In this document: one piece after another, positions 1 through 13,273 of the stretch
Numbering within the stretch: position 1 is the first letter of the stretch
Layout: the number at the start of each line of letters is the position of its first letter
Assembly: GCF_037975245.1 (NCBI RefSeq)
Contig: NC_092578.1
Coordinates: 11,824,321-11,888,320, forward strand
Direction of reading: 5' to 3'
DNA: 64,000 nt
From: Apostichopus japonicus
Lineage: Eukaryota > Echinodermata > Holothuroidea > Aspidochirotida > Stichopodidae
Position numbers and translations under genes: made by a program
Notes under the pieces: generated by a model
The model's input: the letters and a program-made list of their open reading frames with translations, nothing else
Told to the model about the DNA's origin: nothing
Database searches by the model: none

Positions 1-2040
1 CGGTACCGATCAATCGAATGTGCGTAACCGATCAATCGAATGTTCGGTACCGATCTATCGAATGTTCGGTACCGATCAATCGAATGTGCGATACCGATCA
101 ATCGAATATGCGATACCCATCAATCGAAAGTGCGGTACCGATCAATCGAATGTGCGTTACCGATCGATCGAATGTGCCTTACCAATCAATCGAATTTGCG
201 GTACCCATCAATCAAATGTGCGGTACCGATCAATCGAATGTGCGGTAACGATCAATCGAATGTACGGTTCCGATTAATGGAGTGTTCATTACCGATCAAT
301 GAAATGTACGGTACCGATCAATCGAATGTGCGGTACTAGTCAATCGAATGTGCGGTACCGATCAATCGAATGTTCGATACCGATCAATCGAATGTTCGTT
401 ACCGATCAATCGAATGTTCGGTACCGATCTATCGAATGTGCGATACCGATCGATCAAATTTGCGGAACCGATCAATCGATTGTTCGGTACGGATCAATGG
501 AATGTGCGGTACCGATCAATCGAATGTTCGGTACGGATCAATCGATTGTGCGGTACCGATTAATCGAAAGTGCGTTACCAATCAATTGAATTTTCGGTAT
601 CGATCAATCGAATGTGCCCCACCGATCAATCGAATGTGCGGTACTAGTCAATCGAATGTGCGGTACCGATCAATCGAATGTGCGTTACCGATCAATCGAA
701 TGTGCGGTACCGATCAATCGAATGTGCGATACTGATCAATCGAATGTGCGGTACCGATCAATCGAATGTTCGGTATCGATCAATCGAATGTGCGGTACCG
801 ATTAATCGAAAGTGCGTTACCAATCAATTGAATTTTCGGTATCGATCAATCGAATGTGCCCCACCGATCAATCGAATGTGCTGTACTAGTCAATCGAATG
901 TGCGGTACCGATCAATCGAATGTGCGTTACCGATCAATCGAATGTGCGGTACCGATCAATCAAATTTGCGGAACCGATCAATCGATTGTTCGGTACGGAT
1001 CAATGGAATGTGCGGTACCGATCAATCGAATGTTCGGTACGGATCAATCGAATGTGCGGTACCGATTAATCGAAAGTGCGTTACCAATCAATTGAATTTT
1101 CGGTATCGATCAATCGAATGTGCCCCACCGATCAATCGAATGTGCGGTACTAGTCAATCGAATGTGCGGTACCGATCAATCGAATGTGCGTTACCGATCA
1201 ATCGAATGTGCGGTACCGATCAATCGAATGTGCGATACTGATCAATCGAATGTGCGGTACCGATCAATCGAATGTTCGGTATCGATCAATCGAATGTGCG
1301 GTACCGATTAATCGAAAGTGCGTTACCAATCAATTGAATTTTCGGTATCGATCAATCGAATGTGCCCCACCGATCAATCGAATGTGCTGTACTAGTCAAT
1401 CGAATGTGCGGTACCGATCAATCGAATGTGCGTTACCGATCAATCGAATGTGCGGTACCGATCAATCGAATGTGCGATACCCATCAATCGAATGTGCGGT
1501 ACTGATCAATCGAATGTTCGGTACCGATCAATAGAATGTGCGCTACCGATCAATAGAATGTGCGGTACCCATCAATCGAAAGTGCAGTCAGACAAATCGA
1601 ATGTTCGGTACCGATCAATAGAATGTGCGTAACCGATCAATAGAATGTGCGTTACCGATCAATCGAATGTACGGTACCGATCAATCGAATGTTCAGTACC
1701 GATCAATTGAATGTGCGGTACCGACCAATCGAATGTGCGTTACCGATCGATCGAATGTGCGTTACCGATCAATTGAATGTGCGGAACCGATCAATCGATT
1801 GTTCGGTACGGATCAATGGAATGTGCGGTACCGATCAATGGAATGTTCGGTACGGATCAATCGATTGTGCGGTACCGATTAATCGAAAGTGCGTTACCAA
1901 TAATTGGAATTTTCGGTATCGATCAATCGAATGTGCCCCACCGATCAATCGAATGTGCGGTACTAGTTAATAGAATGTGCGGTACCGATCAATCGAATGT
2001 GCGTTACCGATCAATCGAATGTGCGGTACCGATCAATCGA
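1..2040. repeat. Higher-order satellite block, copy 1
   Basis: This stretch of the satellite recurs at an offset of 4,279 bp with almost no differences: translated variants at 18-248, 40-339, 299-589 and 678-1241 are identical to those at 4297-4527, 4319-4618, 4578-4868 and 4957-5520. The correspondence breaks near 2,040, where the second copy has one additional 22-bp unit. Such identity among otherwise diverged monomers means a recent block duplication or an assembly duplication. Confidence 0.9.
614..1625. repeat. 506-bp intermediate-order repeat pair within the satellite
   Basis: The segment starting at 614 is repeated at 1,120 and the one starting at 678 at 1,184, an offset of 506 bp or 23 units. 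A shorter related offset of 242 bp (11 units) links 614 with 856. The same pair reappears at 4,893/5,399 inside the duplicated block, so the 506-bp duplication predates the 4.28-kb one. Confidence 0.85.
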
Positions 2041-4279
2041 ATGTGCGGTCAGATAAATGGAATGTTCGGTACCGATCAATGGATTGTTCGGTACCGATCA
2101 ATCGAATGTTTGGTACCGATCAATCGAATGTTCGGTACCGATCAATCGAATGTGCGATACCCATCAATCGAATGTGCGGTGCTGATCAATCGAATGTTCG
2201 GTTCCGATCAATAGAATGTGCGCTACCGATCAATAGAATGTGCGGTACCCATCAATCAAAAGTGCAGTCAGACAAATCGAATGTTCGGTAACGATCAATA
2301 GAATGTGCGTAACCGATCAATAGAATGTGCGGTACCGATCAATCGAATGTACGGTACCGATCAATCGAATGTGCGAAACCGATCAATAGAATGTTCGGTC
2401 CCGATTATCGAATTTGTGGTACCAATCAATCGAATGTTCGGTACCGATCAATCGAATGTGCGTAACCGATCAATCGAATGTTCGGTACCGATCTATCGAA
2501 TGTTTGGTACCGATCAATCGAATGTGCGATACCGATCAATCGAATATGCGATACCCATCAATCGAAAGTGCGGTAACGATCAATCGAATGTGCGGTACCG
2601 ATCATTCGAATGTTCGGTACCGATCAATCGAATGTGCGGTACCGATCCTTCTAATGTGCGGTACCGATCAATCGAATGTGCGGTACCGATCAATCGAATG
2701 TGCGGTACCGATCATTCGAATGTTCGGTACCGATCAATCGAATGTGCGGTACCGATCCTTCTAATGTGCGGTACCGATCAATCGAATGTGCGGTACCGAT
2801 CAATCGAATGTGCGGTACCGATCAATCGAATGTTCGGTACCCATCAATCGAATGTGCAATCAGACAAATCGAATGTTCGGTACCGATCAATAGAATGTGC
2901 GTTATCGATCAATCGAATGTGCGGTACCGATCAATCGAATGTGCGGTACCGATCAATCGAATTAGCGATACCGATCAATCGAATGTGCGGTACCGATCAA
3001 TCGAATTTGCGGTACCCATCAATCAAATGTGCGGTACCGATCAATCGAATGTGCGGTAACGATCAATCGAATGTGCGGTACCAATCAATCGAATGTGCGG
3101 TTCTAGTCAATCGAATTTGCGTTACCGATCAATCGAATGTTCGGTACCCATCAATCGAATGTGCAATCAGATTAATCGAATGTTCGATACCGATCAATCG
3201 AATGTGCGTTACCGATCAATCGAATGTTCGGTACCGATCTATCGAATGTGCGATACCGAACGATCGAATTTGCGGAACCGATCAATCGATTGTTCGGTAC
3301 GGATCAATGGAATGTGCGGTACCGATTAATCGAAAGTGCGTTAACAATCAATTGAATTTTCGGTATCGATCAATCGAATGTGCCCCACCGATCAATCGAA
3401 TGTGCGGTACTAGTCAATCGAATGTGCGGTACCGATCAATCGAATGTCCGTTACCGATCAATCGAATGTGCGGTACCGATCAATCGAATGTTCGGTACCC
3501 ATCAATCGAATGTGCAATCAGACAAATCGAATGTTCGGTACCGATCAATAGAATGTGCGGTACCGATCAATCGAATGTACGGTACCGATCAATCGAATGT
3601 TCGTTACCGATCAATTGAATGTTCGGTCCCGATTATCGAATGTGTGGTGTCAATCAATCGAATGTGCGGTACCGACCAATCGAATGTGCGATACCGATCG
3701 ATCGAATGTGCGGTACCGATCAATCGAATGTTCGGTACGGATCAATCGATTGTGCGGTACCGATTAATCGAAAGTGCGTTACCAATCAATCGAATTTTCG
3801 GTATCGATCAATCGAATGTGCTCCACCGATCAATCGAATGTGCGGTACTAGTCAATCGAATGTGCGGTACCGATTAATCGAATGTGCGGTCAGATAAATG
3901 GAATGTTCGGTACCGATCAATCGATTGTTCGGTACCGATCAATCGAATGTTTGGTACCGATCAATCGAATGTTCGGTACCGATCAATCGAATGTGCGATA
4001 CCCATCAATCGAATGTGCGGTACTGATCAATCGAATGTTCGTTACCGATCAATAGAATGTGCGCTAGCGATCAATAGAATGTGCGGTACCCATCAATCGA
4101 AAGTGCAGTCAGACAAATCGAATGTTCGGTAACGATCAATAGAATGTGCGTAACCGATCAATAGAATGTGCGGTACCGATCAATCGAATATACGGTACCG
4201 ATCAATCGAATGTGCGAAACCGATCAATAGAATGTTCGGTCCCGATTATCGAATGTGTGATACCAATCAATCGAATGTT

Positions 4280-6319
4280 CGGTACCGATCAATCGAATGT
4301 GCGTAACCGATCAATCGAATGTTCGGTACCGATCTATCGAATGTTCGGTACCGATCAATCGAATGTGCGATACCGATCAATCGAATATGCGATACCCATC
4401 AATCGAAAGTGCGGTACCGATCAATCGAATGTGCGTTACCGATCGATCGAATGTGCCTTACCAATCAATCGAATTTGCGGTACCCATCAATCAAATGTGC
4501 GGTACCGATCAATCGAATGTGCGGTAACGATCAATCGAATGTACGGTTCCGATTAATGGAGTGTTCATTACCGATCAATGAAATGTACGGTACCGATCAA
4601 TCGAATGTGCGGTACTAGTCAATCGAATGTGCGGTACCGATCAATCGAATGTTCGATACCGATCAATCGAATGTTCGTTACCGATCAATCGAATGTTCGG
4701 TACCGATCTATCGAATGTGCGATACCGATCGATCAAATTTGCGGAACCGATCAATCGATTGTTCGGTACGGATCAATGGAATGTGCGGTACCGATCAATC
4801 GAATGTTCGGTACGGATCAATCGATTGTGCGGTACCGATTAATCGAAAGTGCGTTACCAATCAATTGAATTTTCGGTATCGATCAATCGAATGTGCCCCA
4901 CCGATCAATCGAATGTGCGGTACTAGTCAATCGAATGTGCGGTACCGATCAATCGAATGTGCGTTACCGATCAATCGAATGTGCGGTACCGATCAATCGA
5001 ATGTGCGATACTGATCAATCGAATGTGCGGTACCGATCAATCGAATGTTCGGTATCGATCAATCGAATGTGCGGTACCGATTAATCGAAAGTGCGTTACC
5101 AATCAATTGAATTTTCGGTATCGATCAATCGAATGTGCCCCACCGATCAATCGAATGTGCTGTACTAGTCAATCGAATGTGCGGTACCGATCAATCGAAT
5201 GTGCGTTACCGATCAATCGAATGTGCGGTACCGATCAATCAAATTTGCGGAACCGATCAATCGATTGTTCGGTACGGATCAATGGAATGTGCGGTACCGA
5301 TCAATCGAATGTTCGGTACGGATCAATCGAATGTGCGGTACCGATTAATCGAAAGTGCGTTACCAATCAATTGAATTTTCGGTATCGATCAATCGAATGT
5401 GCCCCACCGATCAATCGAATGTGCGGTACTAGTCAATCGAATGTGCGGTACCGATCAATCGAATGTGCGTTACCGATCAATCGAATGTGCGGTACCGATC
5501 AATCGAATGTGCGATACTGATCAATCGAATGTGCGGTACCGATCAATCGAATGTTCGGTATCGATCAATCGAATGTGCGGTACCGATTAATCGAAAGTGC
5601 GTTACCAATCAATTGAATTTTCGGTATCGATCAATCGAATGTGCCCCACCGATCAATCGAATGTGCTGTACTAGTCAATCGAATGTGCGGTACCGATCAA
5701 TCGAATGTGCGTTACCGATCAATCGAATGTGCGGTACCGATCAATCGAATGTGCGATACCCATCAATCGAATGTGCGGTACTGATCAATCGAATGTTCGG
5801 TACCGATCAATAGAATGTGCGCTACCGATCAATAGAATGTGCGGTACCCATCAATCGAAAGTGCAGTCAGACAAATCGAATGTTCGGTACCGATCAATCG
5901 AATGTGCGTAACCGATCAATAGAATGTGCGTTACCGATCAATCGAATGTACGATACCGATCAATCGAATGTTCAGTACCGATCAATTGAATGTGCGGTAC
6001 CGACCAATCGAATGTGCGTTACCGATCGATCGAATGTGCGTTACCGATCAATTGAATGTGCGGAACCGATCAATCGATTGTTCGGTACGGATCAATGGAA
6101 TGTGCGGTACCGATCAATGGAATGTTCGGTACGGATCAATCGATTGTGCGGTACCGATTAATCGAAAGTGCGTTACCAATAATTGGAATTTTCGGTATCG
6201 ATCAATCGAATGTGCCCCACCGATCAATCGAATGTGCGGTACTAGTTAATAGAATGTGCGGTACCGATCAATCGAATGTGCGTTACCGATCAATCGAATG
6301 TGCGGTACCGATCAATCGA
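4280..6319. repeat. Higher-order satellite block, copy 2
   Basis: Near-identical partner of 1-2040 at offset 4,279. After this block the match continues at a different offset: about 2,700-3,330 corresponds to about 6,410-7,040 at offset near 3,709. Internal deletions or insertions of whole units therefore occurred after duplication. Confidence 0.9.
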
Positions 6320-9300
6320 ATGTGCGGTACCGATCAATCGAATGTGCGGTCAGATAAATGGAATGTTCGGTACCGATCAATGGATTGTTCGGTACCGATC
6401 AATCGAATGTTCGGTACCGATCATTCGAATGTTCGGTACCGATCAATCGAATGTGCGGTACCGATCCTTCTAATGTGCGGTACCGATCAATCGAATGTGC
6501 GGTACCGATCAATCGAATGTGCGGTACCGATCAATCGAATGTTCGGTACCCATCAATCGAATGTGCAATCAGACAAATCGAATGTTCGGTACCGATCAAT
6601 AGAATGTGCGTTACCGATCAATCGAATGTGCGGTACCGATCAATCGAATGTGCGGTACCGATTAATCGAATTAGCGATACCGATCAATCGAATGTGCGGT
6701 ACCGATCAATCGAATTTGCGGTACCCATCAATCAAATGTGCGGTACCGATCAATCGAATGTGCGGTAACGATCAATCGAATGTGCGGTACCGATCAATCG
6801 AATGTGCGGTTCTAGTCAATCGAATTTGCGTTACCGATCAATCGAATGTTCGGTACCCATCAATCGAATGTGCAATCAGATTAATCGAATGTTCGATACC
6901 GATCAATCGAATGTGCGATATCGATCGATCGAATTTGCGGAACCGATCAATCGATTGTTCGGTACGGATCAATGGAATGTGCGGTACCGATCAATCGAAT
7001 GTTCGGTACGGATCAATCGAATGTGCGGTACCGATTAATCGAAAGTGCGTTACCAATCAATTGAATTTTCGGTATCGATCAATCGAATGTGCCCCACCGA
7101 TCAATCGAATGTGCGGTACTAGTCAATCGAATGTGCGGTACCGATCAATCGAATGTACGGTACCGATCAATCGAATGTGCGGTACCGATTAATCGAATGT
7201 GCGATACCGATCAATCGAATGTGCGGTACCAATCCATCGAATGTGCGGTCCCGATCAATCGAAAGTGCAGTCAGACAAATCGAATGTTCGGTACCGATCA
7301 ATCGAATGTTCGGTACCCATCAATCGAATGTGCGGTAACGATCAATCGAATGTACGGTTCCGAGTAATGGAATGTGCGATACCGATCGATCGAATGTGCG
7401 GTACCGATCAATCGACTGTTCGGAACGGATCAATGGAATGTGCGGTACCGATCAATCGAATGTTCGGTACGGATCAATCGAATGTGCGGTACCGATCAAT
7501 CGAAAGTGCGTTACCAATCAATTGAATGTTCGGTATCGATCAATCGAATGTGCCCCACCGATCAATCGAATGAGCGGTACTAGTCTATCGAATGTGCGGT
7601 ACCGATCAATCGAATGTGCGGTACCGATCAATGGAATGTGCGGTACCGAGTAATCGAAAGTCCGGTCAGATTAATGGAATGTTTGGTACCGATCAATCCA
7701 TTGTTCGGTACCGATCAATCGAATGTGCGGTACCGATCAATCGAATGTTCGGTACCAATCAATCGAATGTGCGATACCAATCAATCGAATGTGCGGTAAC
7801 GATCAATCGAATGTGCGGTTCCGATCCATCGAATTAGCGATACCGATCAATCGAATGTGCGGTACCGATCAATCGAATGTGCGGTCAGATAAATGGAATG
7901 TTCGGTACCGATCAATGGATTGTTCGGTACCGATCAATCGAATGTTTGGTACCGATCAATCGAATGTGCGATACCCATCAATCGAATGTGCGGTACTGAT
8001 CAATCGAATGTTCGGTACCGATCAATAGAATGTGCGCTACCAATCGATCGAATGTGCGGTACCGACCAATCGAATGTGCGGTACCGATTAATCGAATGTT
8101 CGGTACCGATCAATCGAATGTGCGATACCGATCAATCGATTGTTCGGTACGGATCAATGGAATGTGCGGTACCGATCAATCGAATGTTCGGTACGGATCA
8201 ATCGAATATGCGGTACCGATTAATCGAAAGTGCGTTACCAATCAATGGAATGTTCGGTATCGATCAATCGAATGTGCCCCACCGATCAATTGAAAGTGCG
8301 GTACTAGTTAATCGAATGTGCGGTACCGATCAATCGAATGTGCGGTACCGATCAATCGAATGTTCGGTACCGATCAATCGGAAGTGCGGTACCGATTAAT
8401 CGAATGTGCGATACCGATCAATCGAATGTGCGGTACCGATCAATCGAATGTTTGGTACCGATCAATCGAATGTTCGGTACCGATCAATCGAATGTGCGAT
8501 ACCCATCAATCGAATGTGCGGTACTGATCAATCGAATGTTCGGTACCGATCAATAGAATGTGCGCTACCGATCGATCGAATGTGCGGTACCGATCAATCG
8601 ATTGTTCGGTACGGATCAATGGAATGTGCGGTACCGATCAATCGAATGTTCGGTACGGATCAATCGAATGTGCGGTACCGATTAATCGAAAGTGCGTTAC
8701 CAATCAATGGAATGTTCGGTATCGATCAATCGAATGTGCCCCACCGATCAATCGAAAGTGCGGTACTAGTTAATCGAGTGTGCGGTACCGATCAATCGAA
8801 TGTGCGGTACCGATCAATCGAATGTGCGGTACCGATCAATCGGAATGTGCCGTACCGATTAATCGAATGTGCGGTACCGATCAATCGAATGTGCGGTACC
8901 GATCAATAGAATGTGCGCTACTGATCAATGGAATGTTTGGTACCGATCAATCGAAAGTGCGGTCAGATTAATGGAATGTTCGGTACCGATCAATCGATTG
9001 TTCGGTAACGATCAATCGAATGTTTGGTACCGATCAATCGAATGTTCGGTACCGATCAATCGAATGTGCGATACCCATCAATCGAATGTCCGGTACTGAT
9101 CAATCGAATGTTCGGTACCGATCAATAGAATGTGCGCTACCGATCAATAGAATGTGCGGTACCCATCAATCGAAAGTGCAGTCAGACAAATCGAATGTTC
9201 GGTACCGATCAATCGAATGTGCGTAACCGATCAATAGAATGTGCGGTACCGATCAATCGAATGTACGGTACTGATCAATCGAATGTTCGTTACCGATCAA

Positions 9301-10202
9301 TTGAATGTTCGGTCCCGATTATCGAATGTTTGGTACCAATCAATCGAATGTGCGGTACCGACCAATCGAATGTGCGTTACCGATCCATCGAATGTGCGTT
9401 ACCGATCAATCGAATGTGCGGTACCGATCAATCCAATGTTTGGTACCGATCAATCCAATGTGCGGTAATGATCAATCGAATGTGCGTTACCGATTGATCG
9501 AATGTGCGGTACCCATCAATCGAATGTGCGGTACCGATCAATCGAATGTGCTTTACCGATCGATCGAATGTGCGGTACCCATCAATCGAATGTGCGTTAC
9601 CGATCAATCAAATGTGCCGTACCGATCAATCGAATGTGCGTTACCGATCGTTCGAATGTGCGTTACCGATCAATCGAATGTGCGGTACCCATCAATCAAA
9701 TGTGCAGTACCGATCAATCGAATGTGCGATACCGATCAATCGAATGTGTGGTACCGATCAATCGAAAGTGCAGTCAGACAAATCGAATGTTCGGTACCGA
9801 TCAATCGATTATCAGTACCGATCAATCGAATGTGCGGTACCGATCAATCGAATGTGCGGTAGCGATCAATCGAATGTACGGTACCGAACAATCGAATGTG
9901 CGGTACCGATCAATCGAATGTGCGGTACCGAGGGAACGAAAGTGCGTTACCGATCGATCGAATGTGCGGTACCCATCAATTGGATTTGCAGTCAGATCAA
10001 TCGAATGTTCGGTACCGATCAATCGAATGTGCGTTACCGATCAATCGAATGTGAGTTACCGATCGATCGAATTTGCGTTACCGATCAATCGAATGTGCGG
10101 TACCGATCAATCGAATGTGAGTTACCGATCGATCGAATTTGCGTTACCGATCAATCGAATGTGCAGCACCGATCAATCGAATGTGCGATACCGAATGCTT
10201 AG

Positions 10203-10494
10203 TGAAGATTAAGGCTTTTAACAACAATGATGGAACTAATATTTACAAACTAACACATATTTGCAACGACACAAGTAGGTAGAGGCAAAGTAAAACAACT
10301 GACTTTTCAGACAAAAAGCAAACTTGCTTCCAAATTTATAAAGAAAGAGCAAAAGTATCGAGAAAGTTACCATTGTGTACTTTCGGGATCAATAATTATA
10401 TATGTTTTACAAGTGAACATTACCCCCTTGGTCCCCTTGGTCTCTCAAGACTCATCTGATGAAAACTGTTCAATTAATTGTTTACTGTTGCCCA
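10203..10494. other. Unique AT-rich sequence flanking the satellite
   Basis: No satellite units, no long open frame and no recognisable repeat. It forms the abrupt right border of the array. Confidence 0.6.
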
Positions 10495-11706
10495 TCGTCG
10501 GGGAACATGACGCAATTCGGTATTAGCCCAGGATCTATATTCGAACTGCAGTAGACATAAAATGTTATACAACGCGAACTGAATGCTAATTGTTACCCCA
10601 CCCCTAGTACCGTAACTCATACAATGAATCTAAAAATAAAAAAATTCCGCATGCGATTTGAGAATTGAGCATTGACATTTCCTGTGCATATCATGTGGTG
10701 GATCCAAAGGTGTATCATTGCCGGAGGGGGGGGGGGGGCGCACACATCACTTCTTGAGATTGTTCACACCTGCATGAAAACGCGTGCCCCACACCCTACG
10801 CCCACCCCTCTAATCGCTTTCCGATGAGTTACGAAACCAGACCCATCGTATACAAAAGTCTACTTGGATTATTTGTCCCCTGATTTTTTTCTGCAGATGC
10901 CCATGCATTTCCCCAAACTAAATTTCTAAGCCATGAGATCTAAACCTTAAGGAGGTTTGGGAGCATCATTGGGTCTAGGAAGTGTTATTTCCGGTTATCT
11001 GGGAGGTATATTTGCCAAAAATTTCTTGTACGCTACGCGCGAACCCATGGTCGCGCTCCGCTTAGATAGTATCAGAGAACAGACACGCGACACGCGTCCC
11101 CACCATTATCCAAGACTGATCTGCGCCCATGCACCAATAAATTAACTGTGTCTGAATTTTCGAAATTCCCCTGACCAACATTCCTAAACATTCTTCCCTC
11201 TTCTCGTGCAATGTTGACCGGTCTGTTAGGGGTTGAAGGAGGTTGTTCTGTATTGGCTGTCCATAGATGAAATTTTGTGCGACATTATGGGTATGTTTTG
11301 AAGTGAATTTATTTCACGAAAAGTGTGAATTTTCAAATTCTGAATGAATAATGGGCTTAAAACCTTGAAAAGTGGGGCTGACGGGTATTGTGGGCCGCGA
11401 CGTAGAATCACATACAAAAGCAATGATCCACATGAGATGCGATGAGGTAGAACATGATGTGTGACTGGTGACAATCTTCAAAAAGGTTATGGATGGAAAA
11501 TAAAATATTGGGAAAATACTTGGTTTACTCAGGCAAAGGTGAACATCTAGTTGGTCATTTTCAAGCCCGAGATGTGCCATTTCCGGTGATCTGGTGGGTA
11601 TCAAAACCAGAAATTTTCTTGTACGCTGCGCGCCAACCGATGGTGGCGCTCCGCTTAGATAGTCATTCGCGCCCCCCGGGTTAGAAATTCCTGGATACGC
11701 CCCTGG
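10495..11706. mobile_element. Dispersed repeat, copy A (non-autonomous transposon-like)
   Basis: Long blocks match 19,507-21,367 in the same order and orientation, for example the stretch containing CGGTATTAG, GGATCT and GAACTGCA, the CCTAGTACCGTAACTC block, and the region from 11,210 to 11,480. Near the left side is a GGTGTATCATTGCCGG motif followed by a G run, and the right end reads CTGGATACGCCCCTG. Ends of the CAGGGGCGTATCC type resemble hAT termini. Two copies of a conserved core ending CTCCGCTTAGATAGT lie at about 11,030-11,070 and 11,616-11,663. Open frames on the minus strand are shared between copies but match no transposase I recognise. Exact borders are uncertain because elements appear nested. 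Confidence 0.7.
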
Positions 11707-11749
11707 TAGGTGCAAGCAGACTTTCGATGTGCATTTTGAAAGCCCCGGT

Positions 11750-13171
11750 ATGGATCGAGACCGCCTTATTCGGCAACATTTCAGCATGGGGTTACCCTAT
11801 GCTGAAATTCAGGCAATGCTAGATTTTAAAAACGATATTGTCCGAAGTAACATACACTTAATAGGCAACTTAAAAGGTTAGGACTCGCAAGAAGGAAACG
11901 CCATGCTGACCTAGCCGATGTTGTTAAATTTCTTGAGCGGGAAATTCAGTCATCGGACAATGTCATGGATACCGGTGGATGCATTTAAAGTGTTTGCAAA
12001 GTGGTCTTAATATTGATAAAGAAACTGTTGGCATTGCTCTTAGTGTTTTAGATCCCATTGGAGTTGCAATAAGGTCCAGGAGGCGTCTTTACAGAAGCTC
12101 GAGCATATCAAGCAAATGGTCCCAATTTTATATGGCATGCAGACGGATATGATAAACTGAAGCCATTCGGAATTGGAATCAATGGATGCATTGATGGTTT
12201 TTCACGAAAGTTGATTTGGTGTGAAGCCTACAAAACCAACAACGACCCAACTGTTATAGCTGGTTACTTCATTGAAGCAGTGGAGAGAAGAGGTGGATTT
12301 CCGTTTCTAATACGCACCGACATGGGGACAGAAAATAGAACAAATGCAACTTTTCTTTCATAGAAACATTCCAAATTCAGTGGGTTTCATCTACGGTACC
12401 AGCACCAACAATCAAAGTATTGAGTTCTTTTGGGTAATATTACGTAAGGAGTGCATTCAATTTTGGATGAATGTTTTTCATCTATAAAAGATGACGGCTA
12501 CTTCACAGGAGACGATATTGATCGAAATTTGATGCAGTTCTGTTTCAGGAATATGGTCCAGGTAAGTGAGATTTGTCTTGCTTTTGTAACTGATTTGAAA
12601 GCAAAGGACATTCTTCTGGGAGCAATAGACTCGGAAGCAAGTTACCAAAGATCACTTCTGAATACTAATTAACTGAAATTGTTAATTTGATAGGCAACCT
12701 ACTTCTAACATAATTGGAAAGTGTTCAAGGATTTTGTTTTAGAACTGAGCAGTGACAGGGGTATATTGTGAGGCCCCGCACTGAAACATCTCCTCTTTTT
12801 GATTTTGTATTCAGGATGACATAGACCATGTTAAGAAACAGTGGAACTGCCATAGAATTCGACCACTCCGGAACAATATAACCGTCCATGGTCGTCCAGT
12901 TGTTTACTCGTGCCCCGAACTGTATGGAACACGTGACTACTTGCACCGGGTTGAGTCTTTGGAAGTCGAGCTTTGTCGTGAAGAACCGTGCGACGAGGAC
13001 TTCTTCCAGTTGTGCTTCATCCTCATGCAAGAAAATAACTTACAAGAACCACCATCTCCATTTGATGCTGTCACTCTCTACCTTAACCTCCGAAACATAT
13101 TAAGACTCGAACTAAACGCCAGTATTAATCTAGTACATGCAGGGGTGTTGTTATGGGTTCGCTTGACATGA
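11750..13171 (+). pseudogene. Decayed intron-containing DDE integrase-core transposase gene
   Basis: The first frame from the ATG at 11,750 encodes a helix-turn-helix-like start (MDRDRLIRQHFSMGLPYAEI), followed by a frameshift near 11,875 and a basic stretch. The integrase core follows: WHADGYDKLKPFG at about 12,140-12,180, INGCIDGFSRK, then RTDMGTEN at about 12,310-12,340, then NQSIEFFW at about 12,410-12,435. These fit the three acidic DDE positions. Frameshifts lie near 11,875, 12,343 and 12,470. The reading frame from 12,451 meets a consensus donor after 12,561 (CAG/GTAAGT). It resumes at an acceptor before 12,815 in phase 0, continuing in one frame to the stop at 13,171 with HVKKQWNCHRIRP and GRPVVYSCPELYG. 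The order of motifs matches the eukaryotic 'integrase core domain' family related to IS3EU/Ginger-type transposases. Family placement is inference; the disruption is visible directly. Confidence 0.8.
12562..12814 (+). other. Intron of the integrase-core pseudogene
   Basis: A 253-bp interval with donor CAG/GTAAGT and acceptor TTGTATTCAG. Removing it joins a 37-codon stretch ending in NMVQ to DDIDHVKKQW in phase 0, as expected for the family. Confidence 0.75.
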
Positions 13172-13273
13172 TGTGTTGCTACATGTCTTAAATTTGCACA
13201 TCTTAGAGAGTGACAGCATCAAATGGAGATGGTGGTTCTTCTAAGTTATTTTCTTGCATGAGGATGCAGCACA
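13011..13273. repeat. 70-bp foldback inverted repeat overlapping the pseudogene
   Basis: Bases 13,011-13,080 (coding sequence around the LMQENN codons) are repeated in inverted orientation at 13,204-13,273 with only about two mismatches, separated by about 123 bp. A transcript across the region would form a long hairpin. Confidence 0.9.

Larger units (their letters stand above)
1..10202. repeat. 22-bp satellite array with higher-order structure
   Basis: The whole interval is a head-to-tail array of a 22-bp unit that begins GGTACC, contains GATCAATCGA and ends TGTGC; about 460 units fit. Variants are mostly single substitutions (GGT/GTT/GAT at the start, TGTGC/TGTTC at the end). Recurrent deviant units containing CAGTCAGACAAATC or CGGTCAGATAAATGG break the 22-bp register. 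The array is cut by the left window edge and ends at the GCGATACCGAATGCTTAG junction. The unit lacks stop codons in all three plus frames. Because 22 is not a multiple of 3, three units give the same 22-residue cyclic peptide in every frame, which explains the long plus-strand open frames (up to 437 codons); these are not genes. The consensus carries three CpG sites per unit. Confidence 0.98.

Noticed and set aside
2305..3618. 437-codon open frame in the satellite
   Set aside because: All three plus frames are open by construction of the 22-bp unit, and the translation is the same cyclic peptide. No start, splice or terminal signal.
1..10202. CRISPR-like array
   Set aside because: No unique spacers between identical repeats; the units are directly abutting and the genome is eukaryotic.
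11314..11787. 157-codon minus-strand frame, with a partial match at 20,974-21,234
   Set aside because: Lies in the dispersed repeat. The similarity comes from repeat homology, not from a recognisable protein domain.
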